Assembly (NCBI GenBank): GCA_022841745.1
Contig: JALHQW010000014.1
Coordinates: 95,184-159,183 of the forward strand
DNA length: 64,000 nucleotides
Origin: Saprospiraceae bacterium
Lineage (GTDB): Bacteria > Bacteroidota > Bacteroidia > Chitinophagales > Saprospiraceae
Direction: 5' to 3'
The notes beneath the pieces are model-generated. The model was not told the DNA's origin, searched no databases, and saw only the letters and a program-made list of their open reading frames with translations. Position numbers and translations under genes: made by a program. Position 1 is the stretch's first letter; every line of letters begins with the position of its first letter. Shown one piece after another: positions 1-7,892 of this stretch.

Positions 1-613
1 GCAGTCCGATAAAATCGTTGCGGACGCCAATAAAATCTACAAAAAAGCCGAAAAGGAGTTGGACGCCGCCGAGGAGATTCGCCGCAAGGCCGAGCGGGAG
101 GGCGAGCGCATGGCCGATGAATATTACGAGGGCAAGCGAGAGGAATTCGCCGAGTTCTACCGCACGCAGTTGCTGCGCAACCTCGCACGCCACCACATCG
201 AAATTGGGAAGTCGAACCACGAAATCTCCTTGTGGCTCCTCGTCGAGCAGCGCTTTGTGCAGAACATCCGGGACGTGGTGGAGCGGGTGGAAAAATACCG
301 TGGCGAGAAACCCAAGCGCACCCCATTGGAGGGCAACCCAAGTATTACCATCGGCGAAGACCGAGACGGCGGCTTCCTTGAGTTTTACAGTTTGGAGGGC
401 CGATTCGAGACCTGGATTGAATATGGCGTGGGCACGAGCATCCTCATCGGGGTACCGAATATCGAACACTGGGAAGCAAAAACGGGCATCCCCTTCGAGC
501 GCCGGGAGCGGGTGCTGAGTTATGTGGCCGAGTATGTGATTGATAAGAAAATGGACGGGAAAGGGTCGTTCGTGGTGGGGGTGGATGTGGTGTCGGTGTT
601 TGGGGAGGACTAA
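1..613 (+). CDS. Hypothetical protein with N-terminal coiled coil (5' partial)
   Basis: The reading frame is open from base 2 and stops at TAA 611-613, so the true start lies before the window. The first ~60 visible residues are very rich in Lys, Glu, Ala and Arg and look like a charged coiled coil (for example AEKELDAAEEIRRKAE). The C-terminal ~130 residues look globular, with a short aromatic stretch (FLEFYSLEGRFETWIEYGVG) and a hydrophobic end. I do not recognise the family. It converges on the ptuAB pair with a single base between the two stop codons, so it is not part of that operon. The frame is clear; the function is unknown. Confidence 0.7.
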   Translation, partial: QSDKIVADANKIYKKAEKELDAAEEIRRKAEREGERMADEYYEGKREEFAEFYRTQLLRNLARHHIEIGKSNHEISLWLLVEQRFVQNIRDVVERVEKYRGEKPKRTPLEGNPSITIGEDRDGGFLEFYSLEGRFETWIEYGVGTSILIGVPNIEHWEAKTGIPFERRERVLSYVAEYVIDKKMDGKGSFVVGVDVVSVFGED

Positions 614-614
614 A

Positions 615-1202
615 CTATTGTTCAGCTTCCAGTTCGAGAATCATCTGCTTGACAGGAATGCCTAATTCTTTTTCAAGGGCCGTGGCATAGCTGAGTTCTT
701 GGCGATGTTCCTTTAGATATGTTGAAAATTCAGGCTCAGGCTTCCAATTTCTCAATTGCTTAATGCGGCTGATATGCCTTCTTCGGTCTTCTGAAACTTC
801 ATACTTGTTAAATCCTAAGAAGTCAATCAGGTTTTGTGCTTCAATATCACCGTCCTTGACACACTTGAAAATGCCAGCATCATAAACTATCCTTTCATGC
901 AGGTCATCGGAATGCGGTTCGAGAATTGGCAAGTATGGAGCTATTTTTTTGGGCTTATGCTCGTCCATCCAAGAGAGGGCGGCATACAAGTTCATATAGT
1001 CGTCCTCCTTATCGGGATTCTCAGCTTTTGGGTAAAAATGTTCGATATTGCAGCTATCCGTTGGCTTAACAAAACGCTCCGAATAAGCACAAAAGCCATA
1101 TTGCTCCCGCAACAAGCCCTTGCGAAGCTCGTCCCGCTCCTTTACTTCGGAGTAGCGGAGTTGGGTCAATGCCGACTGAGGGTTCTTTTTAAGAAACTGC
1201 AT
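615..1202 (-). CDS. ptuB: Septu defence HNH nuclease PtuB
   Basis: Predicted HNH-type nuclease of the PtuB (retron Ec78 / TIGR02646-like) family, the effector partner of PtuA in Septu anti-phage systems. The signature is CAYSERFVKP near residues 37-46, followed by NIEHFYPKAENP and NLYAALSWMDEH, which matches the CxYxE...IEHFxPK...N layout of this HNH family. I chose ATG at 1202 rather than the GTG at 1223 because family members typically begin with a short MxxxKK-type strand, seen here as MQFLKKNPQSALTQLRYSE. That gives 195 residues, a usual length. It overlaps the 3' end of ptuA by 14 bases, so the two are translationally coupled. Family assignment is by motif and context; antiviral activity is inferred. 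Confidence 0.88.
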   Translation of the reverse strand: MQFLKKNPQSALTQLRYSEVKERDELRKGLLREQYGFCAYSERFVKPTDSCNIEHFYPKAENPDKEDDYMNLYAALSWMDEHKPKKIAPYLPILEPHSDDLHERIVYDAGIFKCVKDGDIEAQNLIDFLGFNKYEVSEDRRRHISRIKQLRNWKPEPEFSTYLKEHRQELSYATALEKELGIPVKQMILELEAEQ

Positions 1203-2589
1203 CTGCCGCAAAATTGTAGTCACTGCCGATTTGCATGAATTCCTCTATCATGCTGTTTTTATTTGCTGGGTCGTGTTCCAAGGGTATAAGCGTTTTCAGT
1301 TCGATATAACGCTCCCATTTCGCCACGCCCTCCCTGCCAAGGATGCTTCGAATGCCAAAATCCTTGATTAAAATATCGTTCGGGTCATCGCCCACGGGGG
1401 TTGTACCACGCCTGACTTTCACATGGCCCGTGCCCTCCTCAAACTCCAAGATAAACCGCTCATACGGCTGGAATTGCGCCGCAATGATGGGGTTGTGGGT
1501 GGCCATGAATATTTGTGTATTCTTCGTAATGCTCGTGTAAACATCCACGAGGTCATAAAGAAAATCAGGGAAAAGGCTGTTCTCCGGCTCGTCCACCAAG
1601 AGGAAGCCGCTTTCTATATTCCGGTTAAAATAAAGCGCATAAATATGGCCGAGCTTAAAGATAAAATTGCGGATGCCGGTGCTGAGTTGGTGATAGTTGA
1701 TAGCCATTTTGGAGTCTTTAAGACGTATGAAAGCTATCAAATTGTCATTCAATTGAACGGGATTGCGGGCGTTTTCATAATCGAATTCTAACCCAACTTT
1801 AGCCAGAATTTTATCATCCCAGAATTTTGCAAGTGATTTTAAAATACTTGGTTTCTTTTTCTCGAAAAGTTCTCTTACCTCTTTTACAGTCTTTACTTGA
1901 TTATCAGGTTGTTCTTCAAATTCTCTAAAGTCATTTTCACGCTTTTTAAGATGATATATAAGGAGTTTCCAGAAGTCATTTATGGTATCATTAGATACAA
2001 GGTTGAAAAAAGGAAAATTATTAAATAGTGACAAGGATTCGTCTAATGTTACTTTTGGTAGAAGGCTAAAAGACAAATACGAATTGAGAGATGCTTCTGC
2101 TGGTGAATAAATTAGGACATTTTTGGAATTATATCTACTAATTTCTTTAAAAAGCTCGTCAGTATCATTGACAATGAAATCACTAACAGGATAGACCGAA
2201 TTATTGCTTAGACGGATAAATCTGACACCATCTCGATATCCCCATTCTACTCCAGTTTTCAAATATTCTTTAGTTGCTTCAAACGCATTATTATTTTCAA
2301 ATGACTCGCTAAATCCAGTCTGTAAAGATTGTATCCAGAAATAAGATTCGTCGTTATTCGTGAATTTAATAATAGCACTTTTTAACAAAAGAGATGAAGA
2401 ACGCTCTTCATTCCTTAAAAAATGATTCAGGCTCTGCAACAACGTCGACTTCCCCGTCCCATTCCCCCCAATGAAACACACCTTGTCCAACGGCTCGCCC
2501 GCTTTCTCATGCCCTTCGGGATAAGTCAAGTCAAGGTCAAAGTCCTTGAACTGCTGAAAGTCGGGTATGATAAGGCGGCTGATTTTCAT
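1189..2589 (-). CDS. ptuA: Septu defence ATPase PtuA
   Basis: ABC/SMC-like ATPase of about 466 residues, the sensor/ATPase subunit of a Septu system. Visible motifs are Walker A GGNGTGKST (about residue 40), an ABC signature region LSTGIRNF, Walker B FLLVDEPENSLFP and an H-loop MATHNP. The start is taken at ATG 2589 (MKISRLIIPDFQQF), the usual beginning of this family; an upstream GTG at 2691 would add an unrelated extension. A TAATTTTG box lies just upstream. The two ATPase ends use G+C-rich codons like the neighbouring genes, while the middle (about 1650-2430) is clearly A+T-rich, so the variable middle domain may have a different history. It is followed by ptuB with a 14-base overlap. Confidence 0.9.
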   Translation of the reverse strand: MKISRLIIPDFQQFKDFDLDLTYPEGHEKAGEPLDKVCFIGGNGTGKSTLLQSLNHFLRNEERSSSLLLKSAIIKFTNNDESYFWIQSLQTGFSESFENNNAFEATKEYLKTGVEWGYRDGVRFIRLSNNSVYPVSDFIVNDTDELFKEISRYNSKNVLIYSPAEASLNSYLSFSLLPKVTLDESLSLFNNFPFFNLVSNDTINDFWKLLIYHLKKRENDFREFEEQPDNQVKTVKEVRELFEKKKPSILKSLAKFWDDKILAKVGLEFDYENARNPVQLNDNLIAFIRLKDSKMAINYHQLSTGIRNFIFKLGHIYALYFNRNIESGFLLVDEPENSLFPDFLYDLVDVYTSITKNTQIFMATHNPIIAAQFQPYERFILEFEEGTGHVKVRRGTTPVGDDPNDILIKDFGIRSILGREGVAKWERYIELKTLIPLEHDPANKNSMIEEFMQIGSDYNFAADAVS

Positions 2590-2604
2590 GCTGTCAGTTT
2601 TGGG

Positions 2605-2637
2605 CAAAATTAAGAATATTTGGTTGGCATTGCGCAA
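2605..2637 (-). promoter_or_regulatory. Candidate ptuA promoter (TAnnTTTG)
   Basis: On the minus strand TAATTTTG (2612-2605) matches the Bacteroidota -7 consensus TAnnTTTG. A TTG at 2637-2635 sits 22 bases upstream, at the far end of the accepted -33 spacing. The expected transcription start is only about 8 bases before the ptuA ATG, so the leader would be very short. Confidence 0.4.
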
Positions 2638-2695
2638 AACTGCCCATTTCCAAATAAAGTGACATCTATCTTCCCGCCACTCATTCCCCACCCCC

Positions 2696-2703
2696 TATCT
2701 TTG
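2696..2703 (+). promoter_or_regulatory. Candidate amaB promoter -7 box
   Basis: TATCTTTG is an exact TAnnTTTG match, followed by GCGCCCCC as at several other starts in this window. It faces the aldehyde dehydrogenase gene, about 105 bases upstream of its ATG. No clear -33 TTG was found at normal spacing. Confidence 0.45.
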
Positions 2704-2770
2704 CGCCCCCAAACCAAACCCCCAAAATCCCGTATCACCTAACCACCACCGCTGGCCACTGGCTACACCC

Positions 2771-2803
2771 CATCCAATATCCAGCATCAAGCAACAAGCA
2801 TCC
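2771..2803 (+). repeat. Word-repeat island, ATCCA-type words
   Basis: Degenerate repetition of ATCCA/ATCAA-like words (CATCCAATATCCAGCATCAA and following) ends five bases before the amaB start codon. The reverse-complement version of the same words (GGATACTGTTGATACTGG) lies at the end of the gene (4333-4360), and a third copy is inside the gene at 7893 (8223-8260). Confidence 0.55.
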
Positions 2804-2807
2804 AAAA

Positions 2808-4334
2808 ATGGCAATAGACTTTTTAGCAAAACTCCACCTCCAAGCGCAAAACCCCGGCACCAGCACGGGCCAAGTGTCACATTCCAGCAGCGAATTCATT
2901 GAATCCTATAGCCCCGTGGACGGCCAGTTCATCGGCAGCGTGGGCCAGACCACCCGTGAGCAGTACGAGGAGGTGATGGCCAGGGCACAGGAGGCCTTCC
3001 TCGTTTGGCGGCAGATGCCAGCGCCCAAGCGGGGCGAAATCGTGCGGCAGTACGGCGAGGAACTGCGCAAATACAAGGAGCCGCTCGGCCAGCTCGTGAG
3101 CTACGAGATGGGCAAAAGCCTACAAGAGGGCCTCGGCGAAGTGCAGGAAATGATTGACATCTGCGATTTTGCCGTTGGCCTCAGCCGCCAGCTTTACGGT
3201 CTCACCATGCACTCAGAGCGCCCCAACCACCGCATGTACGAGCAGTGGCATGCGCTCGGCGTGGTCGGCATCATCTCGGCGTTCAACTTCCCCGTGGCCG
3301 TTTGGTCGTGGAACTCCATGCTGGCGCTCGTCTGCGGCGATGTTTGCATCTGGAAGCCATCGGAAAAAACGCCCCTCTGCGGCGTGGCCTGCCAGAACAT
3401 TTTCCATAAGGTGTTGAAAGAAAACAACGTGCCCGAAGGCGTCGTCTGCCTCATCAACGGCGACTACAAAGTGGGCGAATGGATGACGAAGGACACCCGT
3501 GTGCCGCTCATCAGCGCCACGGGCAGCACCCGCATGGGCAAGATTGTCGGGCAAACCGTGGCGGGCCGCCTCGGTCGAAGCTTGCTCGAATTGGGCGGCA
3601 ACAACGCCATCATTGTCGCACCCAGCGCCGACCTCGACGTGGTACTCATCGGCGCACTCTTCGGGGCAGTTGGCACGGCGGGACAGCGTTGCACCACTAC
3701 CCGCAGGCTCATTGTACATGAGAGCCAGATGGAAGAGGTGAAACAAAAAATGAGCAAGGCCTACGGCCAACTCCGCATCGGCGACCCGCTCGACCAGCAC
3801 AACCACGTCGGCCCGCTGATTGACAAGGCGGCGGTGAACGCCTACCTCAGCGCCATAGAGCAGTGCAAGGCACAGGGCGGCCAATTCATCGTGGAAGGCG
3901 GTGTGTTGGATGGCCCCGGCTACGAAAGCGGCTGCTACGTGAAGCCGTGCATTGCGGAAGCACGAAACGACATGCCCATTGTGCAGCACGAGACCTTTGC
4001 GCCGATTCTTTACCTGTTGAAATACAAGGACTTGGACGAGGCCATCGCCATCCAGAACGGCGTGCCGCAGGGCCTTAGCTCCGCCATCATGACCAACGAC
4101 CTGCGGGAGGCCGAGAAGTTCCTCAGCGTGGCGGGTTCGGACTGTGGCATTGCCAACGTGAACATCGGCACGAGCGGTGCGGAAATCGGCGGCGCCTTCG
4201 GTGGCGAAAAGGAAACGGGCGGTGGCCGTGAATCCGGCTCCGATGCTTGGAAGGCCTATATGCGCCGCCAGACCAACACCATCAATTACAGCAAGACGGT
4301 GCCGTTGGCGCAGGGGATTAAATTTGATTTTTGA
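2808..4334 (+). CDS. amaB: ALDH7-type aldehyde dehydrogenase (alpha-aminoadipic semialdehyde / piperideine-6-carboxylate dehydrogenase)
   Basis: NAD(P)-dependent aldehyde dehydrogenase of 508 residues. Visible features are the Rossmann region GVVGIISAFNFPVAVWSWNS, the catalytic-base segment LELGGNNAII with its Glu, and the nucleophile Cys in GTAGQRCTTTRRL. The C-terminus, GGGRESGSDAWKAYMRR, is characteristic of the ALDH7 (antiquitin/AmaB) subfamily. That family oxidises alpha-aminoadipate semialdehyde, in equilibrium with piperideine-6-carboxylate, in lysine catabolism. The protein is cytosolic, full length, with ATG at 2808. Flanking genes are unrelated, so it probably forms its own transcription unit from the TATCTTTG box at 2696. 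Subfamily is confident; the exact substrate is inferred. Confidence 0.9.
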   Translation: MAIDFLAKLHLQAQNPGTSTGQVSHSSSEFIESYSPVDGQFIGSVGQTTREQYEEVMARAQEAFLVWRQMPAPKRGEIVRQYGEELRKYKEPLGQLVSYEMGKSLQEGLGEVQEMIDICDFAVGLSRQLYGLTMHSERPNHRMYEQWHALGVVGIISAFNFPVAVWSWNSMLALVCGDVCIWKPSEKTPLCGVACQNIFHKVLKENNVPEGVVCLINGDYKVGEWMTKDTRVPLISATGSTRMGKIVGQTVAGRLGRSLLELGGNNAIIVAPSADLDVVLIGALFGAVGTAGQRCTTTRRLIVHESQMEEVKQKMSKAYGQLRIGDPLDQHNHVGPLIDKAAVNAYLSAIEQCKAQGGQFIVEGGVLDGPGYESGCYVKPCIAEARNDMPIVQHETFAPILYLLKYKDLDEAIAIQNGVPQGLSSAIMTNDLREAEKFLSVAGSDCGIANVNIGTSGAEIGGAFGGEKETGGGRESGSDAWKAYMRRQTNTINYSKTVPLAQGIKFDF

Positions 4335-4360
4335 TATTGGATACTGTTGATACTGGATAG
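4333..4360 (+). repeat. Word-repeat island, inverted ATCCA-type words
   Basis: GATATTGGATACTGTTGATACTGGATA overlaps the amaB stop codon and is the reverse complement of the same word family that precedes the gene at 2771-2803. The amaB gene is therefore bracketed by inverted copies. Confidence 0.5.
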
Positions 4361-4516
4361 CCGGAGCGTGGTGACGTGCTCCGGCTATCTGCATTATATG
4401 GGTTGCTGTTTGGCTAACATATTTTTAGACTAATTCCGAATTATAGCATTTTGAACCTAAGGTTTTGCGGCAGCACAAAACGGTTGCTAACTTCCGGCGA
4501 CAAAATCCGCAACAAA

Positions 4517-5029
4517 ATGAGCGCCGAAGAACGTCTTCCAGAATTCAGTGTTCGTCCAAGGTTCCAAGTGGAATCGCCCATGTCGTCAACAGAGGTCGTT
4601 CAGCGCATTAAAGATGGCTTGAAAGCCTGCAAAAAGGACTGCCAAGGCACCACTGCCGTCCGCTATGCCATCATCACCGTGCCGGAGCGGGAGCGGCATT
4701 TTTGGTCGCCGCACCTGACCACCACCATTGAAGACCATGAAGGAGGGGGCTGTCTCTTGCGGGGGCTTTACTCGCCTGCCCCCATTGCTTGGACGATGTT
4801 CATATTTTTCTATACCACCATCGGACTGTCAATCCTGGGTGCCTTGCTCTAAGGGTTATCGTGCTATTCGTTGGACAAGCCTACCACGGCTTTTTGATGA
4901 GCATTGGGGTTGGCAATGGTGCTGCTTTCCATTTACCTCGTTTCCTATTCTGGGCAAAAACTGGGGCGAAAGCAGTTGGGGCAATTGCAACGATTCATCG
5001 ATGATTGTCTGGGACAAACGATGACGTAA
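4517..5029 (+). pseudogene. Broken gene for a small two-helix membrane protein
   Basis: ATG at 4517 opens a frame (MSAEERLPEFSVRPRFQVES...) that is open through a hydrophobic helix (WTMFIFFYTTIGLSILGALL) and then meets TAA at 4850-4852. The same frame resumes at about 4898 with a second hydrophobic helix and a plausible tail (SIYLVSYSGQKLGRKQLGQL) to TAA 5027-5029. Between them, about 4852-4895, the best-looking protein (VIVLFVGQAYHGFL) is one frame away. At least two compensating indels are needed. The intact product would be about 170 residues with a soluble N-terminal part and two membrane helices, resembling small hypothetical proteins common in Bacteroidota. Sequencing errors cannot be excluded, although no long homopolymer marks the breaks. 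Confidence 0.6.
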
Positions 5030-5061
5030 ACTGATTTTACAGCTATGTCAGGCCAATTGCA

Positions 5062-5090
5062 TTGACTGTTGGCCATGAGGGTTAATTTTG
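5062..5090 (+). promoter_or_regulatory. Promoter of the first paralogous T9SS cargo gene
   Basis: TTG at 5062-5064, an 18-base spacer, then TAATTTTG at 5083-5090 fit the Bacteroidota -33/-7 promoter well. The ATG at 5110 is only 19 bases beyond the -7 box, so the leader is short and has no Shine-Dalgarno sequence. Confidence 0.6.
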
Positions 5091-5109
5091 AGCAAAAAAA
5101 CACGTCTGT

Positions 5110-6030
5110 ATGAAAAAGTCCATTCTACTCTCCATTTGCCTTTTGGCCTCGTCTATTGCTTTTGCTCAGAATTACATACCGATGGCGCAGGAAAATGCCC
5201 ATTGGATTATGTTCGCTATCGGTGAAAATGGGACTGCCCATCACGTCATTTCCTTAAAAGGCGATTCGACCATCAATGGCTTGGTTTACAAAAAGATGCA
5301 ATGGCGCAAAATCCACAGCAATGTTACGAGTGCCCAAGCATTCCAGCCACCTTTTTATTATGATGCCTCGGCAAAATTGATGGGCGCTCTGCGGGATGAC
5401 ACCCTTGCACAGCAGGTTTTTTACATTCCTTTTTCACCGCTCCATACCGAAAACGACACATGCGATTTGTTTGACGAGTGGCTGATATATGACTTTTCAA
5501 TCAGTGTTGGGGACACAATCGGGGGTTGCTTAAACTACTATCCTACTTTTCCATTCTTGGTTGATAGTATAGCGACACAGCTGCATTGGGGAAAAGACCG
5601 CAGGGTAGTTTACAGTGATAGCGGCGCAAGGCTTATTGAGGGGGTTGGAACGGGGCTTGGACCTCTTTGGAATATTTACGCTTTTCCACACCCCGCCAAG
5701 CCGACCTTCCTTTACGATTACTGCGTGGGCGAAGAAGGCTATTGTGGCCTTGAACTCGTCAACAGCGCCAGACAACAATTAGCGAATTTGAACTTGAGGC
5801 TTTCTCCGAACCCTGTGGCCGATATCCTGACCATCGAATGGCCCGATGGGTTGCAAGATGATTTGCGGCTTGCCATTTTTGATTTTTCAGGAAAAAAACT
5901 GCTTCAACAGTCCTTGGCCAATAGTGGCAAGCCTTTTAGTCTCAACATCGGCCACTTAGCCAATGGGCTTTACCTGCTCATAGTTTGCAATGAAAAAGAC
6001 ATTGTGGCATACCGTTTTGCAAAGCAGTGA
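5110..6030 (+). CDS. T9SS type A sorting-domain secreted protein
   Basis: 306-residue secreted protein. It starts with a classical signal peptide (MKKSILLSICLLASSIAFAQ) and ends with a T9SS type A sorting domain from about residue 228 (LRLSPNPVADILTIEW ... NGLYLLIVCNEKDIVAYRFA). The roughly 200-residue middle has no family I recognise; conserved-looking motifs are MAQENAHWIM and YDYCVGEEGYCGLE. The next gene is a clear paralogue sharing these motifs in the same order. Export through the Sec and type IX systems to the cell surface or medium is inferred from the two signals. A good promoter lies directly upstream. Confidence 0.85.
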   Translation: MKKSILLSICLLASSIAFAQNYIPMAQENAHWIMFAIGENGTAHHVISLKGDSTINGLVYKKMQWRKIHSNVTSAQAFQPPFYYDASAKLMGALRDDTLAQQVFYIPFSPLHTENDTCDLFDEWLIYDFSISVGDTIGGCLNYYPTFPFLVDSIATQLHWGKDRRVVYSDSGARLIEGVGTGLGPLWNIYAFPHPAKPTFLYDYCVGEEGYCGLELVNSARQQLANLNLRLSPNPVADILTIEWPDGLQDDLRLAIFDFSGKKLLQQSLANSGKPFSLNIGHLANGLYLLIVCNEKDIVAYRFAKQ

Positions 6031-6076
6031 GCGGAAATTGATTCAGTCTTTATTTTTACGCCAAAAAAATCGAGCT

Positions 6077-7015
6077 ATGAAAAAGAACTACCTATTCGCT
6101 GCTTTCTTGCTTTTTGCAACAAGTGCTTTCACCCAAGTTTATCACCCAATGGCTATCGAAAATGCCCATTGGATTGTCTATTCCCTCGGTGAAATCCTGC
6201 CGAACCACTATTTCTACACCGTCAAGGGCGATACGGCCATCAACGGCTTGGCCTATAAAAAACTGTGGCGACGGCCTATCTTAAATTTTGCCACGAGTGC
6301 GCAGCAGTTCCAACCGCCGTTCCAGTACGGCGACTCGATTGCGCTGATTGGCGCCCTACGTGACGACTCGCTGGCAAGGCGGGTTTATGGTGTGCCCTTC
6401 ACCTGGTTTATTCATGAGAACGACACCTGCGACATTTTCAAGGAGTGGCTGCTACATGACTATTCCGTACAAGCGGGAGAACCGATTGCCAGTTGCCTTC
6501 ATTCCTCGCAGGTTATTCCCGCCACAGCACAGGCCATTGGCATCGAAAACCTTTGGGGTGCCGACCGCCGTGTAATCGAAAACGACATAAGCGGCATTCG
6601 GTTGGTGGAGGGTGTAGGCACCGATATGGGGCCATTGTGGCCAGTGTACCTTGACCCTCATCCAGCCATACCAGCCTTTCTCTACGATTATTGCGTCGGT
6701 GAGGAGGGCGAGTGCGGCCTTGATTTTGTCAGCAGCACACGCCAACCCTTGGCCGATTGGCAAATCAAGCTTTCGCCCAACCCCACCGCCGACGTGCTGA
6801 CCATCGAATTGCCCGATTTATCCCTTGGGGAAGGGCAACATGAGGATTTTCACCTCTCCCTTATTGATTTTTCAGGTAAAACGGTGCTTAGGCAACCATG
6901 GAATGCTGGCAACAAGGCCATGAGACTCGACGTCGGCCAGTTGGCCAAAGGCGTTTACCTGCTCACCATCGGCAATGAAAACGGCATTGCGGCCCGCCGT
7001 TTTGCAAAGCAATAA
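6077..7015 (+). CDS. T9SS type A sorting-domain secreted protein (paralogue of upstream gene)
   Basis: 312-residue secreted protein. ATG 6077 was chosen because it begins a signal peptide (MKKNYLFAAFLLFATSAFTQ); a longer in-frame reading from 5990 would overlap the previous gene. The order MAIENAHWIVYSLGE, FQPPFQYGDS, LYDYCVGEEGECGLD and the C-terminal PNPTADVLTIELPD sorting domain matches the neighbour at 5110, so the pair arose by tandem duplication. The 46-base spacer suggests a shared transcript. Unlike its neighbour, it has a small insert (LSLGEGQHEDFH) in the sorting domain. Function of the cargo domain is unknown. Confidence 0.85.
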   Translation: MKKNYLFAAFLLFATSAFTQVYHPMAIENAHWIVYSLGEILPNHYFYTVKGDTAINGLAYKKLWRRPILNFATSAQQFQPPFQYGDSIALIGALRDDSLARRVYGVPFTWFIHENDTCDIFKEWLLHDYSVQAGEPIASCLHSSQVIPATAQAIGIENLWGADRRVIENDISGIRLVEGVGTDMGPLWPVYLDPHPAIPAFLYDYCVGEEGECGLDFVSSTRQPLADWQIKLSPNPTADVLTIELPDLSLGEGQHEDFHLSLIDFSGKTVLRQPWNAGNKAMRLDVGQLAKGVYLLTIGNENGIAARRFAKQ

Positions 7016-7060
7016 AAGCCAAATACTACCCTTTCATCCCAATTTTTTACTTTCGCCCCT

Positions 7061-7150
7061 TTCATGGCTTCATGGCTTCATGGCTTCACGGTTAGGGGGG
7101 CCATGCAGCCATGTAACAATGAAGCCATGTAACCATGTAACCGTGCATCC
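7061..7150 (+). repeat. Word-repeat island, CATGGCTT family
   Basis: CATGGCTT is repeated three times in tandem from about 7063. After a G-rich spacer come GCCATG/AAGCCATG/CCATGTAAC words, i.e. the inverse orientation, so the RNA could fold back. It fills the spacer right up to the start codon of the next gene at 7151. The same words recur at 52739-52781. Confidence 0.7.
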
Positions 7151-7780
7151 ATGAAAATAATCTGCATAGGCCGCAACTACGCCGACCACGCCAAGGAACT
7201 GAACAACCCCGTGCCCGTTGGCAAGCCCGTGGTGTTCATGAAGCCGCCATCGGCGCTGTTGGTGAACGAAAAGCCGTTTTATTATCCCGACTTCACCAAA
7301 GACCTGCACTACGAGTGCGAGGTGGTGCTCAAAATCTGCAAGAACGGCAAGGCCGTGCAGCCGGAGTTTGCGGACAGCTACTACGAGGAAATGGCGCTCG
7401 GCATTGACTTCACGGCCCGTGACGTGCAGGAGGAACTGAAGAAAAAAGGCCACCCTTGGGAAATCGCCAAGGGCTTCGACAACTCGGCGGTGCTGGGCAA
7501 GTTCATCCCGCTGCACCGGGTCAACAGCGGCGGCAATATTGAGTTCCTGCTGCGCAAAAACGGCCAAACCGTGCAGCACGGCAATACCCGTGACGTGCTG
7601 TTCTCGTTCAACCAAATTATCTGCTATGTCTCCCAATACTTCAAGCTGCTGCAAGGCGACCTCATCTATACGGGCACGCCAGCCGGGGTTGGCCCAGTAC
7701 AGATTGGCGATTTACTGGAAGGCTTCGTGAAAACGGTGGATGGGAAGGAGGAGCAGTTATTGAGTTGCGAAGTGAAATAA
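7151..7780 (+). CDS. Fumarylacetoacetate hydrolase family protein (FAHD1/YcgM-like)
   Basis: 209-residue single-domain enzyme of the fumarylacetoacetase C-terminal family. It begins MKIICIGRNYADHAKEL and carries the metal-binding ECEVVL motif (about residues 56-61), GIDFTARDVQ, WEIAKGFD and the conserved end TGTPAGVGPVQIGD. Short members such as FAHD1 and YcgM act as acylpyruvate hydrolases or oxaloacetate decarboxylases with a divalent metal; which reaction applies here cannot be read from sequence. It is cytosolic and full length. The start codon directly follows a word-repeat island, with no Shine-Dalgarno sequence. Confidence 0.9.
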   Translation: MKIICIGRNYADHAKELNNPVPVGKPVVFMKPPSALLVNEKPFYYPDFTKDLHYECEVVLKICKNGKAVQPEFADSYYEEMALGIDFTARDVQEELKKKGHPWEIAKGFDNSAVLGKFIPLHRVNSGGNIEFLLRKNGQTVQHGNTRDVLFSFNQIICYVSQYFKLLQGDLIYTGTPAGVGPVQIGDLLEGFVKTVDGKEEQLLSCEVK

Positions 7781-7876
7781 GTTGCGAGCCACGAGCTACA
7801 AGTTTCGAGTTGTGGGTGGATGATGGCGAAAATGTCGCATGGCCCCTTGGCAACTTGAAGCTTGAAACTCGAAGCT
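7781..7876 (+). repeat. Word-repeat island, TCGAGTT/CTCGAA words
   Basis: Left words (GTTGCGAGCCACGAGCTAC, AAGTTTCGAGTTGTG) at 7781-7814 are followed at 7851-7876 by related inverse words (CAACTTGAAGCTTGAAACTC). The arms are imperfect inverted repeats around a unique 36-base centre. Related words (ACTCGAAACT) occur at 29028-29060. Confidence 0.5.
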
Positions 7877-7892
7877 TTTTCCATAAACCATT

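Noticed and set aside
3213..4394. Long minus-strand open frame (393 codons) opposite amaB
   Set aside because: It is the antisense shadow of a G+C-rich conserved gene; its translation is rich in Ala, His and Val with no motif.
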